In this document: positions 62,201 to 64,000 of the stretch, piece after piece
How positions within the stretch are numbered: the stretch's first letter is position 1
Layout: every line of letters begins with the position of its first letter
From: JAJPKK01 sp963787675
Lineage (GTDB): Bacteria > Pseudomonadota > Alphaproteobacteria > Rhizobiales > Xanthobacteraceae
Length of the DNA: 64,000 nt
Reading direction: 5' to 3'
Assembly: GCA_963787675.1 (NCBI GenBank)
Contig: CAWBDV010000006.1
Location: forward strand, 124,001 to 188,000
Program-made: the position numbers and the translations under genes
Notes under the pieces: model-generated
Seen by the model: the letters and a program-made list of their open reading frames with translations, nothing else
Told to the model about the DNA's origin: nothing
The model's database searches: none

Positions 62201-62353
62201 AAATTGTGCCGTCACCTGTATGGTCGGATAGTCGATCTGCGGCAGCGGCGCGACGCGAAGCTGCGTATAAGCAACACCGCCAACGATGGTGAGTCCGACC
62301 ATCAGCAAGGCGGTTGCGATCGGCCGAACAATGAAGGGTGCCGATATGTTCAC
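59231..62353 (-). CDS. RND efflux permease (MdtB/MdtC-like)
   Basis: A 1040-residue RND permease. N-terminus ISAPFIVRPIATALLMVGLT, TM4 with Asp-Asp in GFVVDDAIVEVENIHRH, and TM10 Lys in GIVKKNGIMMVDFAL. Sequence and length are like MdtB/MdtC of the heteromultimeric MdtABC system, but only one permease gene is present. It should pump out hydrophobic or detergent-like compounds through its adaptor. The ATG at 62353 overlaps the adaptor stop (ATGA), so the two are coupled. No outer-membrane factor or regulator gene beside them. Confidence 0.95.
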   Translation of the reverse strand: MNISAPFIVRPIATALLMVGLTIVGGVAYTQLRVAPLPQIDYPTIQVTAQFPGASPEVMASSVAAPLERQFAQIAGVTQLTSSSGVGATTIAVQFDLSRNIDAAAQDVQAAINAAAGALPKNLPAPPTYKKTNPADAPVMIIALTSATLPLTVVDKYADNIVAQQLSQIEGVALVLLNGALKPAVRIEANPTALAGRRLSLEDVRSAVASATVNGPKGTLTGPRQGHIIENNDQLFTASTYRPVIVAWRNGSPVRLSDVADVVDGPEDLHGINYANGTPAVVLRVLRQPGANVVNTVERIKPALSRLQASIPPTIDINILADRTETIRASINDVQFTLVIAIVLVVMVIFLFLRNLPATAIPGVTVPLSIIGTFAAMYAFGYSLDNLSLMGLTIATGFVVDDAIVEVENIHRHIERGLPPLEAALKGSGEIRFTVISISVSLIAVFIPVLLMGGLVGLLLREFAITVSIAILMSAFISLSLTPMMCARMLRDPRGQRHGRLYQLSECGFAAMLAVYEAGLRWALRHRRFTLAATVGTIALAGYLYVVIPKGFFPQQDTGFLIGISEAAQDISYPAMLQLQLRVADLILKDPAVSSVNSTVGNDGSNPAVNNGRLLINLKPHEQRDVSAFEVINRLRPKIAQLQGINVFLQVSQDITVGARFSRTQFQYTLQDTDLDELDHWAPILLRELQRLPLLRDVATDQQIAGPTVRLEINRDAASRRGVPIQAIDDTLYDAFGQRKIVQFFTQQNNYWVVLEVDPRFQLDPNALDLLYVGSTNGGQVPLSALVVDRKRTVRSLTVNHQGQFPAITLSFNLGPDAALGQAVDAINQVKNRLNVPDTLITTFQGNAQAFQDSLRTQPLLILTSIIAVYLILGILYESLIHPITILSTIPSAGVGALLTLMAFHFDLSIVGIIAILLLIGIVKKNGIMMVDFALDAERTQGLSPEDAIYQAAVLRFRPIMMTTFAAFFGAVPLALGSGAGAEIRQPLGYAILGGLLVSQFLTLCTTPVVYVALDRLRRRRPARNLAAEPWPEPRLEAAE

Positions 62354-63576
62354 CGCTTGCCAGCCACTGTTCCAGCCGCCGATTGCTCGCGTGAAGCCGA
62401 GGCCAGAGCCGCCTCGGCATTATCAGGTGGCGCCGATGCCGCTGCGGGCACATTGGCAGAAACGACATGGATGCCTGGCCGCACCCTGTATTGGCCGTCC
62501 ACGACCACCCGATCTCCGGCCGCAAGTCCGGCGTCGAGGAGCGTCTGGCCGTCATGGCTGGTGCGCACACGGACCGGCCGCACTTCGACGGATCGATCCT
62601 GCTTGACCAGAAACGCGAAGTCGCCGTTTGGGCCCACCTGCACCACCGAATCAGGCACTACCGGGCCGTGGCCAACATCGAGTTGCAGCCAAGCATTCAC
62701 AAATTCGCCGGGCCAGAGCCTATTGTCCTCGTTCGGAAAAATTGCCTTGAGGCGGATCGAACCGGTGCCCTGATCGATCTGATTGTCGATCAGTGCGAGA
62801 TGGCCTTCCGCGAGCCTGATCTTGTTGTCCTGATCAAAAGCAACGACGGTGAGTTCGCCACGCCGCATCGCCTCAGCGATTGGCAGCAGTTGCTGTTGCG
62901 GCAACGTGAAAATGACCGCAATCGGCTGCAGTTGCGTTACGACCACAAGCCCCGTTGAATCGCTCGCACGCACGATGTTGCCCTGGTCGATCAGCCGCAG
63001 TCCGAGCCGGCCTGCAAGAGGCGAGGTGATGGTGGTATAGCCGAGTTGGACTTTGGCGCTGTCGATGACAGCCTCGTCGTGCATGATCGCGGCTTGATAT
63101 TGCGTGACCAGAGCCTTTTGAGTGTCCACGCTCTGCCGCGTCGCAAAATCCTTGGCCACCAACATGGTGTAACGATCGAGATCGAGTTTGGCATTGGCGA
63201 GAACGGCTTCATTCCGCTTCTTGTCGGCTTCCGCCTGCTGCAGCTGCGCTGCATAAGGGCGCGGATCTATCTGCGCCAGGAGGTCGCCCGCCCGAACGTC
63301 CTGGCCTTCGCGAAATGCGATCTTCTGCACCTCGCCATCGACCCGGACCCGCACCGTCACGGTGTTGAAGGCTTGCACCGTGCCGAGACCGATGAGATAG
63401 ATCGGAAAATCCCTGACTTCCACTATGCCGGTCGTCACCGGAACCGCCCGAGCCGAGGGAGAAGCGCCGGAAGTCGTGCCGCTCCCCGCGGGCTTGGTGA
63501 TTTCACGCGCTCCAAGGGCCCCGGCAGCGACGAAGACGATCGCGCAAGAACCAAACAGCCATCTTCTGGCTCTCAT
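62350..63576 (-). CDS. RND periplasmic adaptor (MdtA-like membrane fusion protein)
   Basis: A 408-residue adaptor. Signal-anchor start (WLFGSCAIVFVAAGALGARE), then the lipoyl and hairpin parts (VRVRVDGEVQKIAFREGQDV, GDLLAQIDPRPYAAQLQQAE) and GYTTITSPLAGRLGLRLIDQ in the barrel, as in MdtA. It bridges the inner-membrane pump and an outer-membrane channel. First gene of a two-gene operon with the permease, which it overlaps by four bases. Length and motifs are complete, unlike the other adaptor gene at 27374. Confidence 0.94.
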   Translation of the reverse strand: MRARRWLFGSCAIVFVAAGALGAREITKPAGSGTTSGASPSARAVPVTTGIVEVRDFPIYLIGLGTVQAFNTVTVRVRVDGEVQKIAFREGQDVRAGDLLAQIDPRPYAAQLQQAEADKKRNEAVLANAKLDLDRYTMLVAKDFATRQSVDTQKALVTQYQAAIMHDEAVIDSAKVQLGYTTITSPLAGRLGLRLIDQGNIVRASDSTGLVVVTQLQPIAVIFTLPQQQLLPIAEAMRRGELTVVAFDQDNKIRLAEGHLALIDNQIDQGTGSIRLKAIFPNEDNRLWPGEFVNAWLQLDVGHGPVVPDSVVQVGPNGDFAFLVKQDRSVEVRPVRVRTSHDGQTLLDAGLAAGDRVVVDGQYRVRPGIHVVSANVPAAASAPPDNAEAALASASREQSAAGTVAGKR

Positions 63577-63872
63577 GCGAAGCTCCGAAACAAATAAAAA
63601 GTGCGTTATGCCGAGCCCAATATGCGCTTGCCCTCTAAATCGGTTACAGGATCACCGGTGGATTGGAGCAATTCGGAGCGTCGGACAGACGCTTCGCTAT
63701 AAGCCGAAATACCGCTGAACTAGCATAAGAACCGGTCGACATAGTTCTCGGCGTTATTGGCGCGTTATTTTTCCGTTAAATATTGCGGTTAGGCTGTAAA
63801 AAATATAAAACTCGCGTGGGCGACGAGGTGCTGCGTGCGAATAGTACATGCGCACAGAGGTCTGAAAAGGCG
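63577..63872. other. Divergent promoter region, AT-rich
   Basis: About 300 bases between the divergent efflux operon and the SARP-type gene. The 63740-63830 part is very AT-rich for this window (TTATTTTTCCGTTAAATATT, TGTAAAAAATATAAAACTCG), as in promoter DNA. I recognise no specific operator. Confidence 0.45.
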
Positions 63873-64000
63873 TGCCACTCCTTAAATTCAGGCTTTCGCT
63901 GCTTGCCGCCCACTTCGAACTAAGCGGGCCCGACGGACCCGTCGATCTGCCAAATAAAAAGCTTGCCGGCCTGCTGGTATACCTGGCCTGTGCTGCAGCC
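63873..64000 (+). CDS. SARP/BTAD-type transcriptional regulator or cyclase-linked regulator, N-terminus
   Basis: GTG at 63873 opens a frame running off the window (42 codons). LLAAHFELSGPDGPVDLPNK followed by KLAGLLVYLACAA is the usual start of an OmpR-like winged-helix/BTAD domain (family pattern 'L.L.G.....G..V.LP..KARALLAYLA'). Such domains open SARP regulators and large ATPase or adenylate-cyclase-linked regulators. A stop codon at 63864 excludes an earlier start. Divergent from the Mdt-like pump. Confidence 0.72.

Noticed and set aside
1..64000. CRISPR arrays, tRNA and rRNA genes
   Set aside because: I saw no direct-repeat/spacer arrays, no tRNA T-loop and acceptor patterns and no rRNA sequence by eye; a covariance search would be decisive.

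Overview
The window reads as chromosomal DNA of a Hyphomicrobiales (Rhizobiales) alphaproteobacterium of the Bradyrhizobium / Rhodopseudomonas / Xanthobacteraceae kind. The grounds are high GC, hopanoid genes (hpnA, hpnI, hpnJ, hpnL), a SAM-II riboswitch in front of metZ, a long alphaproteobacterial dCTP deaminase, orphan Bug (TctC-type) solute-binding proteins, and the dispersed inverted repeats typical of these genomes. This assignment is inference; no rRNA or marker gene is present.

Layout. 1-3.5 kb: minus-strand operon prkA-yeaH-spoVR (the last cut by the window edge) behind a good sigma-54 promoter. 3.8-9 kb: CodA-like amidohydrolase, secreted phosphodiesterase/phosphatase, a small exported protein, an ECF sigma factor and a Crp/Fnr regulator. 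9.2-14 kb: hopanoid genes, hpnA facing the overlapping operon hpnL-hpnI-hpnJ; hpnK is not between hpnI and hpnJ. 14.4-20.1 kb: exported hypothetical, Bug protein, metZ with a SAM-II riboswitch and terminator, dcd, an exported repeat protein, and a possible small RNA. 20.1-28.5 kb: ABC exporter, two hypotheticals, and a TetR regulator divergent from an RND pump whose adaptor gene is frameshifted. 28.7-32.8 kb: GST, amidase and small hypotheticals. 33-39.7 kb: minus-strand CoA-dependent catabolic operon (Bug protein, CaiB transferase, carboxymuconolactone-decarboxylase-like protein, enoyl-CoA hydratase), then a MetE-like protein, a GntR regulator and a 2-hydroxyacid dehydrogenase. 40-46.2 kb: AraC regulator, RNase P RNA carrying two palindromic insertions, and an operon of isochorismatase-like hydrolase, polysaccharide-deacetylase-like hydrolase and an SsuABC/TauABC-type ABC importer. 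46.2-49.7 kb: decayed accessory DNA with an acidic ORF tail, a broken tyrosine recombinase, an orphan membrane protein and an IS481 element. 50.2-56.8 kb: exported metallo-beta-lactamase-fold protein and several membrane proteins (SHOCT, CREST/ceramidase-like, DUF4105, Coa1-like). 56.8-59.1 kb: a truncated group II intron and AT-richer orphan genes. 59.2-63.6 kb: an Mdt-type RND pump with its adaptor; the window closes inside a SARP/BTAD-type regulator.

The most interesting observations are the RNase P RNA enlarged by two related palindromes in helices P3 and P12, the SAM-II riboswitch with a visible antiterminator/terminator switch, the sigma-54 promoter of the prkA operon, the IS481 copy whose transposase stop codon lies in the target duplication, and the tandem-repeat exported protein at 19.0 kb. 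I did not find a clearly new multi-gene defence or biosynthetic system. The hydrolase/ABC-importer operon at 41.8-46.2 kb and the catabolic operon at 33-36.7 kb are the best candidates for an undescribed pathway.
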